Source: Mycoplasma sp. CAG:472 (GTDB lineage Bacteria; Bacillota_I; Bacilli_A; RF39; UBA660). Taken from it: a stretch of 16,198 nucleotides of DNA. Where the stretch lies: positions 1-16,198 of the forward strand of contig FR899410.1 of the NCBI GenBank assembly GCA_000437315.1, in the 5' to 3' direction. Both the position numbers and the translations under genes were made by a program. Below are positions 6,732 through 14,760 of this stretch, piece after piece. Below the pieces are notes generated by a model that saw only the letters and a list, made by a program, of their open reading frames with translations, was not told the origin of the DNA and did no database searches. Numbering within the stretch: the stretch's first letter is position 1; every line of letters begins with the position of its first letter.

Positions 6732-7355
6732 CTATTTAGATTTTTTTCTATTAATAGTTTTATCATAAATAATATCAATACTAGAAAGTAACATACTTGA
6801 AAGAAGCGCTCCTCCGAATACATCTGAAAAGAAATGTGCTCCAAGATATATACGAGATATTCCCACCAAAAGAGGTATAATACCTAAAATAACACTAAAT
6901 ATTATTTTATATGTTTTAGAAATTTTACTTTTTAATATAAAGTAAATTAAAAATCCATATAAAGTAACACTTGCCATTGTATGACCACTTGGGTAAGAAA
7001 AAGTATTTTCCACTACAGTAATATATTCTGGTCTAGGTCTTCGAACAATAACTTTAACAATATTATTTATTAAAGTAGATATAATTAAAATACCAGCACA
7101 TTTATAAGCATATTCTTTTTGCTTTTTATAAAGTAAAATAACAAATATTAAAATGCATAATCCAATTATAAACGGTGTACTACCTAAAAATGTAAATATT
7201 TTCATAAATTTAGTGGTCATTTCACTAGAAAATCTAATTATAAAATTATGAATACTTTCATCAATACCAACATATTTATTATCAATAACTAAAATACTAT
7301 TAATAACAAAAAGTGCAAGTAAAGTAAATGGTATATAATATTTTTTATTTTTCAT
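6732..7355 (-). CDS. PAP2-family membrane phosphatase
   Basis: This is an integral-membrane acid phosphatase of the PAP2 superfamily; members dephosphorylate undecaprenyl diphosphate, phosphatidylglycerol phosphate or phosphatidic acid. The 207 residues have about six hydrophobic segments. The complete three-part active site is visible: KVIVRRPRP (101-109), PSGH (122-125), and SRIYLGAHFFSD (167-178), with H125 and H174 as the expected catalytic histidines. I start at ATG 7355 because AGGTG lies 6 bases upstream; the in-frame GTG at 7364 is part of that Shine-Dalgarno sequence. The gene overlaps the end of the GT2-GtrA gene by 11 bases. In that company, recycling of a polyprenyl phosphate carrier is the likeliest job, but the substrate is not determined by sequence. 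Confidence 0.9.
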   Translation of the reverse strand: MKNKKYYIPFTLLALFVINSILVIDNKYVGIDESIHNFIIRFSSEMTTKFMKIFTFLGSTPFIIGLCILIFVILLYKKQKEYAYKCAGILIISTLINNIVKVIVRRPRPEYITVVENTFSYPSGHTMASVTLYGFLIYFILKSKISKTYKIIFSVILGIIPLLVGISRIYLGAHFFSDVFGGALLSSMLLSSIDIIYDKTINRKKSK

Positions 7356-8391
7356 GTTTTTCACCTACAAAAATAAATGTTCTTTGAATAACAAAGTTTA
7401 CAACAAATAAAACTATATCAACTATTAATTTGATTACCATCGAACTTATGTGAGTTAATTTAACTATATATTCTACAGCAAGTCCTGATACAAACATTTG
7501 AATTATACATAAACAAGCATATTTAATTAGAGATGAACTATTTCTATTTTTAAATACTACATTAGAATTTACTAAGAAGTTATACATACTTGATAATACT
7601 CTTGCACATATTGTTGAATAAAGTATTGAATTAGTTCCCCCAATAATTAAAGAGAAAATATAAAATAATAGATAATCTAATATAAATGAAGAAAGACCTG
7701 CTAAAATAAATTTAAAGAATAATTTATAGATTTCAAATGAATCCTTAACTGGATTAAAATGACTTTCACTATTACTATTTTCTAAATAAATTGTTTCAAT
7801 AGGAACTTCAATAATAGGTATTTTTTTATTCATTGTTTCAATTAACATATTTGTTTCATATTCAAATCTATCACCTTTAACAGTCAAAAGACTACTCATA
7901 ACTTTAGTTGGATAGCCCCTTAAACCTGTTTGGGTATCAGTAATTGAAAGTCCTACAAAAGTTTTAAAAACACCCCTGGTAATTTTATTCCCAAATTTAT
8001 TTCTTGTAGGAACATTTTCACTATCAAAATCACGACATCCAAGTATTAAACTATCTGGATGTTTTAATATTTCATTACTAACTTTTTCAATATCTTTTAT
8101 ACTATGTTGACCATCACTATCTGCAGTTACTACACCTTTTAATTTAGGGTATTTTAATAATAAATAATTAAATGCATCTTTCATTGATCTACCTTTACCT
8201 AAATTAACATAATGATGTAAAACAGTTATTTTTTTCTTTTCAAGTTCTTTGAAAAAACTATCATATTCTTTATTACATCCATCATCATAAACTAAAACAT
8301 TTTTAGTACTTTCAAGTAAATTATCTAAAAACTTTTTAAATATTTCAATATTAGGATTTAGTGTAGGAACCACTACAAAAATATCTTCCAT
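7345..8391 (-). CDS. Family 2 glycosyltransferase fused to GtrA-like membrane domain
   Basis: The N-terminal half (about 1-205) is a GT2 polyprenyl-phosphate sugar transferase of the DPM1/GtrB kind: FVVVPTLNPN (5-14), VYDDG (34-38), the metal/nucleotide-binding DSDGQH (91-96), and TDTQTGLRGYP (151-161). The C-terminal half (about 225-342) has four hydrophobic segments with GtrA-family features (AGLSSFILDYLLF; ARVLSSMYNFLVN; FVVNFVIQRTFIF). The expected reaction is transfer of a sugar from a nucleotide sugar to undecaprenyl phosphate on the cytoplasmic face, with the GtrA part moving the lipid-sugar across the membrane. Elsewhere these two activities are often separate genes. Its start shares one base with the stop of the preceding gene. 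The sugar is unknown. Confidence 0.9.
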   Translation of the reverse strand: MEDIFVVVPTLNPNIEIFKKFLDNLLESTKNVLVYDDGCNKEYDSFFKELEKKKITVLHHYVNLGKGRSMKDAFNYLLLKYPKLKGVVTADSDGQHSIKDIEKVSNEILKHPDSLILGCRDFDSENVPTRNKFGNKITRGVFKTFVGLSITDTQTGLRGYPTKVMSSLLTVKGDRFEYETNMLIETMNKKIPIIEVPIETIYLENSNSESHFNPVKDSFEIYKLFFKFILAGLSSFILDYLLFYIFSLIIGGTNSILYSTICARVLSSMYNFLVNSNVVFKNRNSSSLIKYACLCIIQMFVSGLAVEYIVKLTHISSMVIKLIVDIVLFVVNFVIQRTFIFVGEKHEK

Positions 8392-9524
8392 TAATTATCA
8401 CCTTTCGATTTCATAGTTATTAATCTATATGCTCCATCAATATAAGCATAATAGAATGTATCATTTAATGTATCAACCCTTTTTTCACCATTAACTAAAG
8501 TCATATTCTTTTCTAAATAAATATCTACGCTAAAGGCATTTTCATTATACACTGTAAACCCATTCATTTTTACATTAGTAAATGTATCTTTATCAAGAGT
8601 ATGCATTGAGGTAAATGTTATATCTACATTTGTTGCCCAGCTATATGCTCTTTTATATAGTGCTGTTCCTTCGACTAAATTAGGTGTCAAAGTATAAAGC
8701 CCATATCTTTCTCCGGGTAAATCTGCAGTTAAGAACAAACTCCAATTTTTAGCAAATGTTAATGGATCATAATCTTTATTTGTAAGTTTTTCAAAAGCAG
8801 CATCTTTATCATCAGTTTTAAAATATGTTACCCCATAATAATTAGACTTTTCATTAGTTACTTTTACTTCATTATTCCCATTCATTACTTTAATTTTAGG
8901 CTTTTTAGTTAAATTAGTTATTTTATAATGATTTTCATATGGTAAATCAACTTTATCATAAACTTCAGAATATTCTTTAATTTCCTCTTTACTTAAAAGA
9001 TCATCATCACTAACTTTAATATCATTAATATATAAATCATAATTACTATTTACATATACATCAATATTATAAATACCATTTTTACTATATGTTTCTATCT
9101 CTTTAATAGAATATTCTTCGAAAGAAAGAATTCCTAATCTTCTTACCTTTTTACTATCTAAAGTTACACTAGCAACCATAGTATCATCTGCATAAATATC
9201 ATAAGTACTTTCTTTATCATTTTTCTTATAACTTAATTTACTTTCATTAAATAATTCTTTATATCCCTCTTCGAAAGAAGAATTTTTTTCATATTTACTT
9301 TCAACTTTATTATAAGATAAATATTTATTTATATTTCCTACTTTACTTGCAGTTTTCATATCCTTAATTAAAGATGTCATATACCCTTCGATATTACCTT
9401 TTTCATACATTTTTAACGTAGTAGAAACATATATTAAACATGCTTCACTAGCAATCAATAATAATAAAAACCATATAAGCAAGGATTTTTTATACCCTGT
9501 CATTTTCTTTTTTCTCTTACTCAT
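8391..9524 (-). CDS. Membrane-anchored extracytoplasmic protein of unknown function
   Basis: I do not recognise a named family with confidence. The 377 residues begin with a basic stretch (KRKKK), then one membrane segment (about 13-35), then about 340 mostly polar residues expected outside the membrane. The outer part looks modular: a helical region (about 42-130), a beta-rich middle (about 150-230, with YDLYINDIKVSDDD), and a C-terminal domain (about 250-375) whose order (DPLTFAKNWSLFLTADL then alternating strands ending FYYAYIDGAYRLITM) is suggestive of an NTF2-like fold. This layout recalls TcaA/YvbJ-type envelope proteins, but that is speculation. It lies between the phosphodiester glycosidase and GT2-GtrA genes with almost no spacing, so it probably serves the same envelope process. 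Confidence 0.8.
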   Translation of the reverse strand: MSKRKKKMTGYKKSLLIWFLLLLIASEACLIYVSTTLKMYEKGNIEGYMTSLIKDMKTASKVGNINKYLSYNKVESKYEKNSSFEEGYKELFNESKLSYKKNDKESTYDIYADDTMVASVTLDSKKVRRLGILSFEEYSIKEIETYSKNGIYNIDVYVNSNYDLYINDIKVSDDDLLSKEEIKEYSEVYDKVDLPYENHYKITNLTKKPKIKVMNGNNEVKVTNEKSNYYGVTYFKTDDKDAAFEKLTNKDYDPLTFAKNWSLFLTADLPGERYGLYTLTPNLVEGTALYKRAYSWATNVDITFTSMHTLDKDTFTNVKMNGFTVYNENAFSVDIYLEKNMTLVNGEKRVDTLNDTFYYAYIDGAYRLITMKSKGDN

Positions 9525-9531
9525 TTTATAC

Positions 9532-10560
9532 CTACTTTTCTATAATAAATGCCTCAGGTAAACGCCAAGATGAATTTGAATAATATAAGGTTACCGAAGT
9601 CATTAAATATTTATCTTCGTAATACATTGTTGAGGATGAACCACCATCAAGATTCGCAGCATTTACAGCACCATATTTTTCCATAACTTCAATTAGGTCT
9701 GATGCTGTTGCACCTAGATGACCTGAAGCACCTCTTCCATCTGTAACAAGAAGTAAGACTGTTCCATCAGCTTTTTGACCAATTGCTGTACGAGGATTTG
9801 CTCCACTTCCAAGTCCATTACTTTCTCTTTTTTCACCATTAATAATAAGTTTTACAAAGTGATTATTTGCATCACTTGCTTCCTCTTGAAAAGTAACTGC
9901 ATCTCTTATTTTTTCCTCTTTTACAAGTTTTTCTACTCCATTTTTATCAAGTCCTTGTAAAGGAAGTATTTTTAAAATATTATTTTCATCAAAACCAATT
10001 AAATGATAACCAACACCATTTGGACTATTCCAAACAATTTCACCTTTTGAAACAACAACACCCATTGGATACCCACCTTTATTAAGAGTAGATACATAAA
10101 TACCACCATTTACTCCACCAATAGCATCATTTTCCTTAACTATTTCATCAAGAGTTTTACCATATTCAGAAAATGGTGCTGTAGTTGCTACTTTAACTCT
10201 TGAAGGATCACTAATTATCATCATAGTTCCATGAAAATTACTACCATTAACCTTTTCGATTTTAATATCTTTTTTATTTTCATTACTAACATCAATTAAA
10301 TTACTATCAACATCTTTATTTAATTCTTTTAAAGAGTTACTATTTACTATTTCATTAATGGTCTTATTAGGAAGAACTAAATGAACAACAAATTTAAAAG
10401 CACCAGTCTCTAAAAATGTTGTTGTAAATATATTTCTTGCTGACTTACTAGGACCATAACATATAAGAAGTAATGATGCATATAAAGTAAATACTATCAT
10501 TAATATAAATACTCCAATAAAAGATAAAACTTTCAAGATATTTTTTAAAACTTTTTTCAT
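9532..10560 (-). CDS. Phosphodiester glycosidase (NAGPA/DUF2233-like), membrane-anchored
   Basis: The protein is related to the 'uncovering enzyme' that removes N-acetylglucosamine from a GlcNAc-1-phosphodiester; bacterial members act on exported polymers. From ATG 10560 it has 342 residues: a membrane anchor (about 10-34), an extracytoplasmic linker, and a domain from about 105. Conserved landmarks are GGVNGGIY (148-155), GSGANPRTAIG (251-261), VTDGR (272-276), and the signature NLDGGSSSTMYY (303-314). I prefer the start at 10560 because GGAG lies 6 bases before it; an ATG at 10572 overlaps that ribosome-binding site. It is the first gene of the four-gene envelope operon. Teichoic-acid-like or capsular phosphodiesters are possible substrates, but this is inference. 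Confidence 0.88.
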   Translation of the reverse strand: MKKVLKNILKVLSFIGVFILMIVFTLYASLLLICYGPSKSARNIFTTTFLETGAFKFVVHLVLPNKTINEIVNSNSLKELNKDVDSNLIDVSNENKKDIKIEKVNGSNFHGTMMIISDPSRVKVATTAPFSEYGKTLDEIVKENDAIGGVNGGIYVSTLNKGGYPMGVVVSKGEIVWNSPNGVGYHLIGFDENNILKILPLQGLDKNGVEKLVKEEKIRDAVTFQEEASDANNHFVKLIINGEKRESNGLGSGANPRTAIGQKADGTVLLLVTDGRGASGHLGATASDLIEVMEKYGAVNAANLDGGSSSTMYYEDKYLMTSVTLYYSNSSWRLPEAFIIEK

Positions 10561-10681
10561 AATAAACTCCATCCTATAACTACAATTAGTTTATCATACT
10601 TTAATATGAAAATAAAGAACTTTCTTACCACTTTCTTTTTATTTTTATATTTGATAAAATATTATTGAAAGGATAGATTAA
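10561..10681. promoter_or_regulatory. Divergent intergenic region between the envelope operon and the lipoprotein gene
   Basis: This 121-bp region must drive both directions. On the plus strand TAAAAT (10655-10660) is a reasonable -10 with only a weak -35 (TTTCTT, 10632-10637), followed by AAAGGA (10668-10673), 8 bases before the lipoprotein ATG. On the minus strand the best -10 is TATGAT near 10610-10615, with no convincing -35. I see no clear operator. Confidence 0.35.
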
Positions 10682-11128
10682 ATGAAGAAAATATTTTTAT
10701 TAATTGCAGTTTCATTATTACTAATTACCGGTTGTAAAAAAGAAAACAATATTACAAAAATGAGTTTAAAAAGTATCTTAAAAGTCTCAACTAAAGGAGC
10801 CCAGTTACCAGATAATTATATTACTAAAATTACAAAAGATAATTTTGAGGACTATTTTGGTAATGCTGATATTGATTTTAAAGAAGCAATAGTTTCCGAA
10901 GCAAATATTAATGCAATAGCCTATATGATAGGAATAATTAGATTAAATGATAATGAAGATGTTCAAAAAGCAGTAGACACTTTAAAAAAATCAGTTGATC
11001 CTAATAGATGGATATGTGTAGTTCCAGATAGTGTAATAATTGATAATAATCAAAATGTAATAATAGTTATAATGGATGAAAAAAATAATGCTGATACTAT
11101 TCATAATAATTTTAAAAACATAAAATAA
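10682..11128 (+). CDS. Small lipoprotein, DUF4358-like
   Basis: The 148 residues begin with a lipoprotein signal peptide: MKK, a hydrophobic core, and the lipobox LITG-C with the acylated cysteine at 18. The mature part shows the pattern of DUF4358: a central stretch with 'EAIVSEANINAIAYMIGIIR' (about 68-87), an amphipathic helix of the kind that pairs subunits (about 92-105), and a final strand-loop-strand region. That family is common in Gram-positive gut bacteria and has no established function. The start is supported by AAAGGA 8 bases upstream. A terminator follows at once, so the gene is probably a single transcription unit. The DUF4358 call is from memory of the pattern and is moderate. 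Confidence 0.8.
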   Translation: MKKIFLLIAVSLLLITGCKKENNITKMSLKSILKVSTKGAQLPDNYITKITKDNFEDYFGNADIDFKEAIVSEANINAIAYMIGIIRLNDNEDVQKAVDTLKKSVDPNRWICVVPDSVIIDNNQNVIIVIMDEKNNADTIHNNFKNIK

Positions 11129-11154
11129 CCCAGTATAAATTACTGAGTTTTTTT
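11127..11154 (+). terminator. Rho-independent terminator after the lipoprotein gene
   Basis: The sequence AACcCAGTA-TAAAT-TACTGaGTT (11127-11149) forms a stem with one C/A mismatch and runs into seven T (11148-11154). It begins at the stop codon of the lipoprotein gene. Confidence 0.75.
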
Positions 11155-11187
11155 ACTATTAACAGTGTAAAGTTAAATAACAAGTTA

Positions 11188-11216
11188 TTTACTAAATAAT
11201 CAAATAATTATATAAT
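11188..11216 (+). promoter_or_regulatory. Promoter of the phosphohexomutase gene
   Basis: TTTACT (11188-11193), a 17-base spacer and a perfect TATAAT (11211-11216) make a good sigma-A-like promoter. Initiation would fall near 11223, only about 9 bases before the ATG and right at the GGTGAT ribosome-binding site, so the leader would be unusually short. Confidence 0.65.
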
Positions 11217-11231
11217 TTAGATGGTGATGAT

Positions 11232-12590
11232 ATGAAAAAATATATATTTAGAGAATATGATGTAAGGGGTATCTACCCTACTGATTTAAATGAAGAAGAT
11301 GCATATACTTTTGGTCATGCTTTTGCTTCATACATAAAAAATAATAAAGTAATAATTGGTCATGATAATAGACTTTCCTCTGAGGGATTAAACTCTTCTT
11401 TAGTAAAGGGGCTTTTACAGGGAGGTGCTCACGTAATTGATTTAGGATTATGTACTACTCCTATTTACTACTACTATAAAAAACTACTTAACGTTGAAAA
11501 TGGCATTATGATTACTGCCTCTCATAACCCTAAAGAATATAATGGTTTTAAATTTTCTTTTTCAATAAAGGGAAATGCCTGTGGTAAAGAAATATATGAT
11601 TTTAGAGATTTTCTATTTAATGGTAATTTTAGAAATGCTCAAGGATTTTATCAAGAATATAATGATAATTTTGAAAGTTATATAAATAAAATTACTGAAA
11701 GTATTGATTTAGGAAGTAAAAAAATAAAAGCAGTATTTGATCCAGGCAATGGTACAGGAAGTATAATTTTAGAAAGAATACTTAAAAAATTTGATATTGA
11801 TTATAAAATAATTAATGGAATTAGTGATGGAAACTTTCCAGCTCATCATCCAGATCCTTCAGTTGAAGAAAATATGCAAATGTTAAAAGAGGAAGTTACA
11901 AATAATCATTTTGATATAGCTCTTGGTATAGATGGTGATGCTGATAGAGTTGGTGTTGTTGATGATAAAGCAGTATTTACTCCAATTGATAATGTAATGA
12001 TAAATATGTATAAGTATTTAAATCCAAATTTAAAAAATAGAAATGCAATAATGGATGTTAAATGCTCTAGAGCAGTTATTGATGAAATGCGAAAAATTAA
12101 CTTACCTCTTACAATTTATCGTACAGGTAATAGTTATATGAATTTAAAAATAAATGAAATGAATTTAGATTTTGGTGGAGAGTTTTCTGGACATCTTTGG
12201 TTTAAAGATAAATGGATAGGAACTGATGATGGAATATATAATGCTTTAAGAATAATTGAAATGCTATCTAAAAGTGATAAAACGTTTAGTGAAATGAGTC
12301 AAAGCATTCCAAAATACTACCATACTCCTGAAATTAAAATTGAAGTAACCGAAGAAAATAAATCAAAAATAATTGATAAATTAAAAGAATATCTTGATAA
12401 TGAAAATATTAAATATAATAATATTGATGGCATAAGAATTGATTATGAAGATGGATTTACATTAATAAGACAATCTAATACAGGTCCTGTTCTTACAGTA
12501 AGATTTGAAAGAAAAGACGAAGAATCTTTAGAAAAAGAAAAACAAAAATATTTAGATTTAATCAAAAAAATATCATTAGAAATTAACTAA
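11232..12590 (+). CDS. Phosphomannomutase/phosphoglucomutase (alpha-D-phosphohexomutase)
   Basis: This cytosolic enzyme interconverts hexose 6-phosphate and hexose 1-phosphate through a phosphoserine, feeding nucleotide-sugar synthesis. The 452 residues are full length for the ManB/AlgC-type group. Seen in order are REYDVRGIYP (7-16), the catalytic serine S97 in TASHNP (95-100), the magnesium loop GIDGDADRVG (232-241, with D234, D236, D238), the sugar-specificity loop GEFSGH (316-321), and the phosphate-binding RQSNTGP (413-419). GE-F/M-SGH is the form usual in phosphomannomutase/phosphoglucomutases; GlmM differs. The neighbouring envelope operon would be a natural user of its sugar-1-phosphate. 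Mannose versus glucose cannot be decided here. A GGTGAT site precedes the ATG. Confidence 0.93.
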   Translation: MKKYIFREYDVRGIYPTDLNEEDAYTFGHAFASYIKNNKVIIGHDNRLSSEGLNSSLVKGLLQGGAHVIDLGLCTTPIYYYYKKLLNVENGIMITASHNPKEYNGFKFSFSIKGNACGKEIYDFRDFLFNGNFRNAQGFYQEYNDNFESYINKITESIDLGSKKIKAVFDPGNGTGSIILERILKKFDIDYKIINGISDGNFPAHHPDPSVEENMQMLKEEVTNNHFDIALGIDGDADRVGVVDDKAVFTPIDNVMINMYKYLNPNLKNRNAIMDVKCSRAVIDEMRKINLPLTIYRTGNSYMNLKINEMNLDFGGEFSGHLWFKDKWIGTDDGIYNALRIIEMLSKSDKTFSEMSQSIPKYYHTPEIKIEVTEENKSKIIDKLKEYLDNENIKYNNIDGIRIDYEDGFTLIRQSNTGPVLTVRFERKDEESLEKEKQKYLDLIKKISLEIN

Positions 12591-12601
12591 TGATTTTTTT
12601 A
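12564..12601. terminator. Bidirectional terminator inside the 3' ends of convergent genes
   Basis: An 8-bp perfect stem (ATCATTAG 12572-12579 with CTAATGAT 12587-12594, 7-nt loop) has a T run on the plus strand (from 12594) and an A run on its other side (12564-12570), so it can terminate transcription in both directions. It occupies the last codons and the stop of the phosphohexomutase gene, and its plus-strand T run contains the stop codon of the facing gene. Confidence 0.85.
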
Positions 12602-12895
12602 TTCCATAATACTTTTCCATTTTGCTTTCAAAGTTATATTATCAAATATTAAAGTATTTTGATCAAATTTTTTATCATCATAATACCAACCTTCAAAAGT
12701 ATACCCCTCTTTTACAGGAGTTGGTGGTAATTCAATTTTTTGAGCAGGTCTAATAGATATAGCTTCATAGGTTTGTGCTCCATCAGTATCAAAAGTTACT
12801 GTGTATGACTTAGTACACCAAAGTACTAAAAAAGTTAGTAAAACAGCAATCATAATACCTAAAAAAATATATGTAAACTTATATGCTTTTGTCAC
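12599..12895 (-). CDS. Small membrane protein with one InlB/Flg_new beta repeat
   Basis: The 98 residues have one N-terminal membrane segment (about 7-27) followed by a single extracytoplasmic Listeria-Bacteroides (InlB B / Flg_new, PF09479-type) repeat. The repeat pattern is plain: YTVTFDTDGA, then PPTPVKEGYTFEGWYYD, then ITLKAKW. Such repeats are usually found in series on long surface proteins; one repeat behind a bare anchor is minimal. The first in-frame start (GTG 12904) overlaps the ribosome-binding site, so I prefer GTG 12895, which has GGGTG 6 bases upstream. It has its own promoter at 12932-12960. Its role is unknown; display or protein-protein contact at the cell surface is a guess. 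Confidence 0.82.
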   Translation of the reverse strand: MTKAYKFTYIFLGIMIAVLLTFLVLWCTKSYTVTFDTDGAQTYEAISIRPAQKIELPPTPVKEGYTFEGWYYDDKKFDQNTLIFDNITLKAKWKSIME

Positions 12896-12931
12896 ACTTT
12901 TCACCCTTTTTTCTATTTTCTATCTATTAAA

Positions 12932-12960
12932 ATAATATAATATTTTTTGCATTTAGTCAA
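12932..12960 (-). promoter_or_regulatory. Promoter of the InlB-repeat protein gene
   Basis: On the minus strand TTGACT (12960-12955), a 17-base spacer and TATTAT (12937-12932) match the sigma-A consensus at 5 of 6 bases each. This is the best-looking promoter in the window. It lies just downstream of the LRR gene stop at 12988, where I see no terminator. Confidence 0.8.
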
Positions 12961-12987
12961 TGAATAACCATTATGTTTTTTAATAAT

Positions 12988-14709
12988 TTATCTTCCACCT
13001 TTAACTTTATTTTCTTCAGTGGATAATAAATTATGCATACTTTGGCTATATATACACAAACTATCCAATAATTCTTGCTTATTTTCTAAAAAATTAATTC
13101 CAATAAATTGAATTTTTGGTGTATAAAGACTTTTTAATTTGGTATTTTTACTTAAAACATTATTTCCAATTGTTTCAACTTCCGGAAGACTTAAATATTC
13201 TAAACTTTGATTATTTTCAAGGAAACTATTATCAATATCCTTAAGCATCGGCACATAAAGTTCTCTTAAACAAGTGTTTTCTCTTAAAAAACCGCGGCCA
13301 ACTTTTAAAAGTTCTGGCAAATATGCGCTTTCAATAGAGTTGTTAGCTTTCAAAAAATAAACTCCTACTTTTTTTAGTTTGGGTAAATTAATTTCTTTTA
13401 AACTAGAATTATCTTTTAGAAAAAGTCTTCCAACTGTTTCTAAATTTGGCATATAAATATTTTCAATAAGTTTGTTATATGTAAGAAATTCATCTTCGAT
13501 TTTCCTTACATTGGGTAGACTTATACTTTTTAATAATTTAGCACTACAAGCAAACATATCACCAATTGTTTTACATTTTGGTAAATAAAGATATTCTAAA
13601 TCTTCACAGTCCGTTAAAAAATAATCATAAATTTCAATTGTGTCTTTTGATGAAAAAGTTTTAATACTTGAACTATTTTCTAAAAAACACGAAGGAATTA
13701 TTTCTACCCCGTCCATAACAACACTAATTATTTGATTATATTTATTTAACTGAAAATATACTCTTATATCATCTTCACAAATAATATATATACCTTTTGT
13801 ATCTCCATTATTTTCTATTTTAATAGATTTAATATTACTAAAAACTGTCTCAGCAGCATCATAACAACTGCTGTCATAGTTTTCTAGTTTTTTATCTACC
13901 AAATCAAGAAGAAATCCATCAAATAAAATATATTTTCCTTTTGGAAAAGAAACTTCTTTAAAATTATCCACTACAATGTTATCAGGACAATAATATTTAT
14001 TATTTACTTCAAAATTATATCTATAGTATTTCCCATCAGCTGCTCTCACATAATTAGGTATTTCAAAGTCACCTTGTGCATTACTTTGTTTAATACCTAA
14101 ACATTTTTCAAATGAATAAGTTAAACCCTCAGCTATATTTTCTAAATTATTTTGATATGTTGCATCAGGATTTTTAACAGTATGATTGTATCTATTTTTA
14201 ATTGATAAATAATTGGTATCTATAGTAAACTGAAGTGAAAGTACACTTGTACCATATTCATCTTCCCTTTTGGGATCACTTTTTCTTTTAATTTCTAAAG
14301 CATTATCTTTAACCGCAAAAAATACTCTATTAGTTTTAAGTCTATCACTTTTAAATGTACAAAGTTCTTCACCTTTTTCATAATATTTTTTATAAGCTAA
14401 AATTTCCTCATTAGTATGGCATTCTTTTAAAGTATAGCCTTGCTCCTTAAAAAGTTCATAAGGTGTTTTTTCAGTATCAATAACACTGTCTAATTTTTTA
14501 TTATACTTATTCATTACAAGTCTTTGAAAACTTCTAACTCTATCATATGTTATTAAATCATCATAAAGAAAATGACTTTCTTTGAATAAAGATGTAATAA
14601 TTGAAACTAACTCGCCCTCATTTTCAAGTATACTTGGAAATAATTCTCTACATAATTTACTAAAATTTTCACCATATTTTTTCTTTAATATTTTTAAATC
14701 ACTATTCAT
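12988..14709 (-). CDS. Leucine-rich-repeat protein with conserved unknown N-terminal domain (long paralog)
   Basis: The 573 residues fall into three parts. Residues 1-350 form a large domain I do not assign to a named family; its strongest block is 152-233, including SIKNRYNHTV (169-178) and YVRAADGKYYRYNFE (220-234). A degenerate LRR (about 353-376) leads into eight exact 22-residue repeats (377-552) of the form P-x-L-x-x-V/I-G-x-x-F-L-x-x-N-x-x-L, the BspA/LRR_5 kind that usually makes a protein-binding solenoid. A 21-residue tail ends LLSTEENKVKGGR. There is no signal peptide or membrane segment, so the protein is probably cytosolic, unlike typical BspA surface adhesins. Start ATG 14709 has GGTGG 4 bases upstream. 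It is the downstream member of a tandem pair about 87% identical over the first 423 residues (my hand count). Confidence 0.87.
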   Translation of the reverse strand: MNSDLKILKKKYGENFSKLCRELFPSILENEGELVSIITSLFKESHFLYDDLITYDRVRSFQRLVMNKYNKKLDSVIDTEKTPYELFKEQGYTLKECHTNEEILAYKKYYEKGEELCTFKSDRLKTNRVFFAVKDNALEIKRKSDPKREDEYGTSVLSLQFTIDTNYLSIKNRYNHTVKNPDATYQNNLENIAEGLTYSFEKCLGIKQSNAQGDFEIPNYVRAADGKYYRYNFEVNNKYYCPDNIVVDNFKEVSFPKGKYILFDGFLLDLVDKKLENYDSSCYDAAETVFSNIKSIKIENNGDTKGIYIICEDDIRVYFQLNKYNQIISVVMDGVEIIPSCFLENSSSIKTFSSKDTIEIYDYFLTDCEDLEYLYLPKCKTIGDMFACSAKLLKSISLPNVRKIEDEFLTYNKLIENIYMPNLETVGRLFLKDNSSLKEINLPKLKKVGVYFLKANNSIESAYLPELLKVGRGFLRENTCLRELYVPMLKDIDNSFLENNQSLEYLSLPEVETIGNNVLSKNTKLKSLYTPKIQFIGINFLENKQELLDSLCIYSQSMHNLLSTEENKVKGGR

Positions 14710-14731
14710 AGAACCACCAAAAGTAATTCAT

Positions 14732-14760
14732 ACTTTAACACATTATCTATTCTTTTGCAA
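14732..14760 (-). promoter_or_regulatory. Promoter of the long LRR paralog, embedded in the end of the short paralog
   Basis: TTGCAA (14760-14755), a 17-base spacer and TAAAGT (14737-14732) on the minus strand correspond base for base in position to the promoter of the short paralog. The -35 encodes Leu-Gln near the end of the short paralog, whose TAA stop (14743-14745) lies in the spacer. Confidence 0.6.

Noticed and set aside
9775..9960. Plus-strand open frame opposite the phosphodiester glycosidase
   Set aside because: Antisense shadow with Cys/Phe/Ser-rich composition typical of reversed AT-rich coding DNA.
12961..12988. Terminator after the long LRR gene
   Set aside because: Only 4-bp pairings such as ATAA/TTAT are possible and no T run follows.
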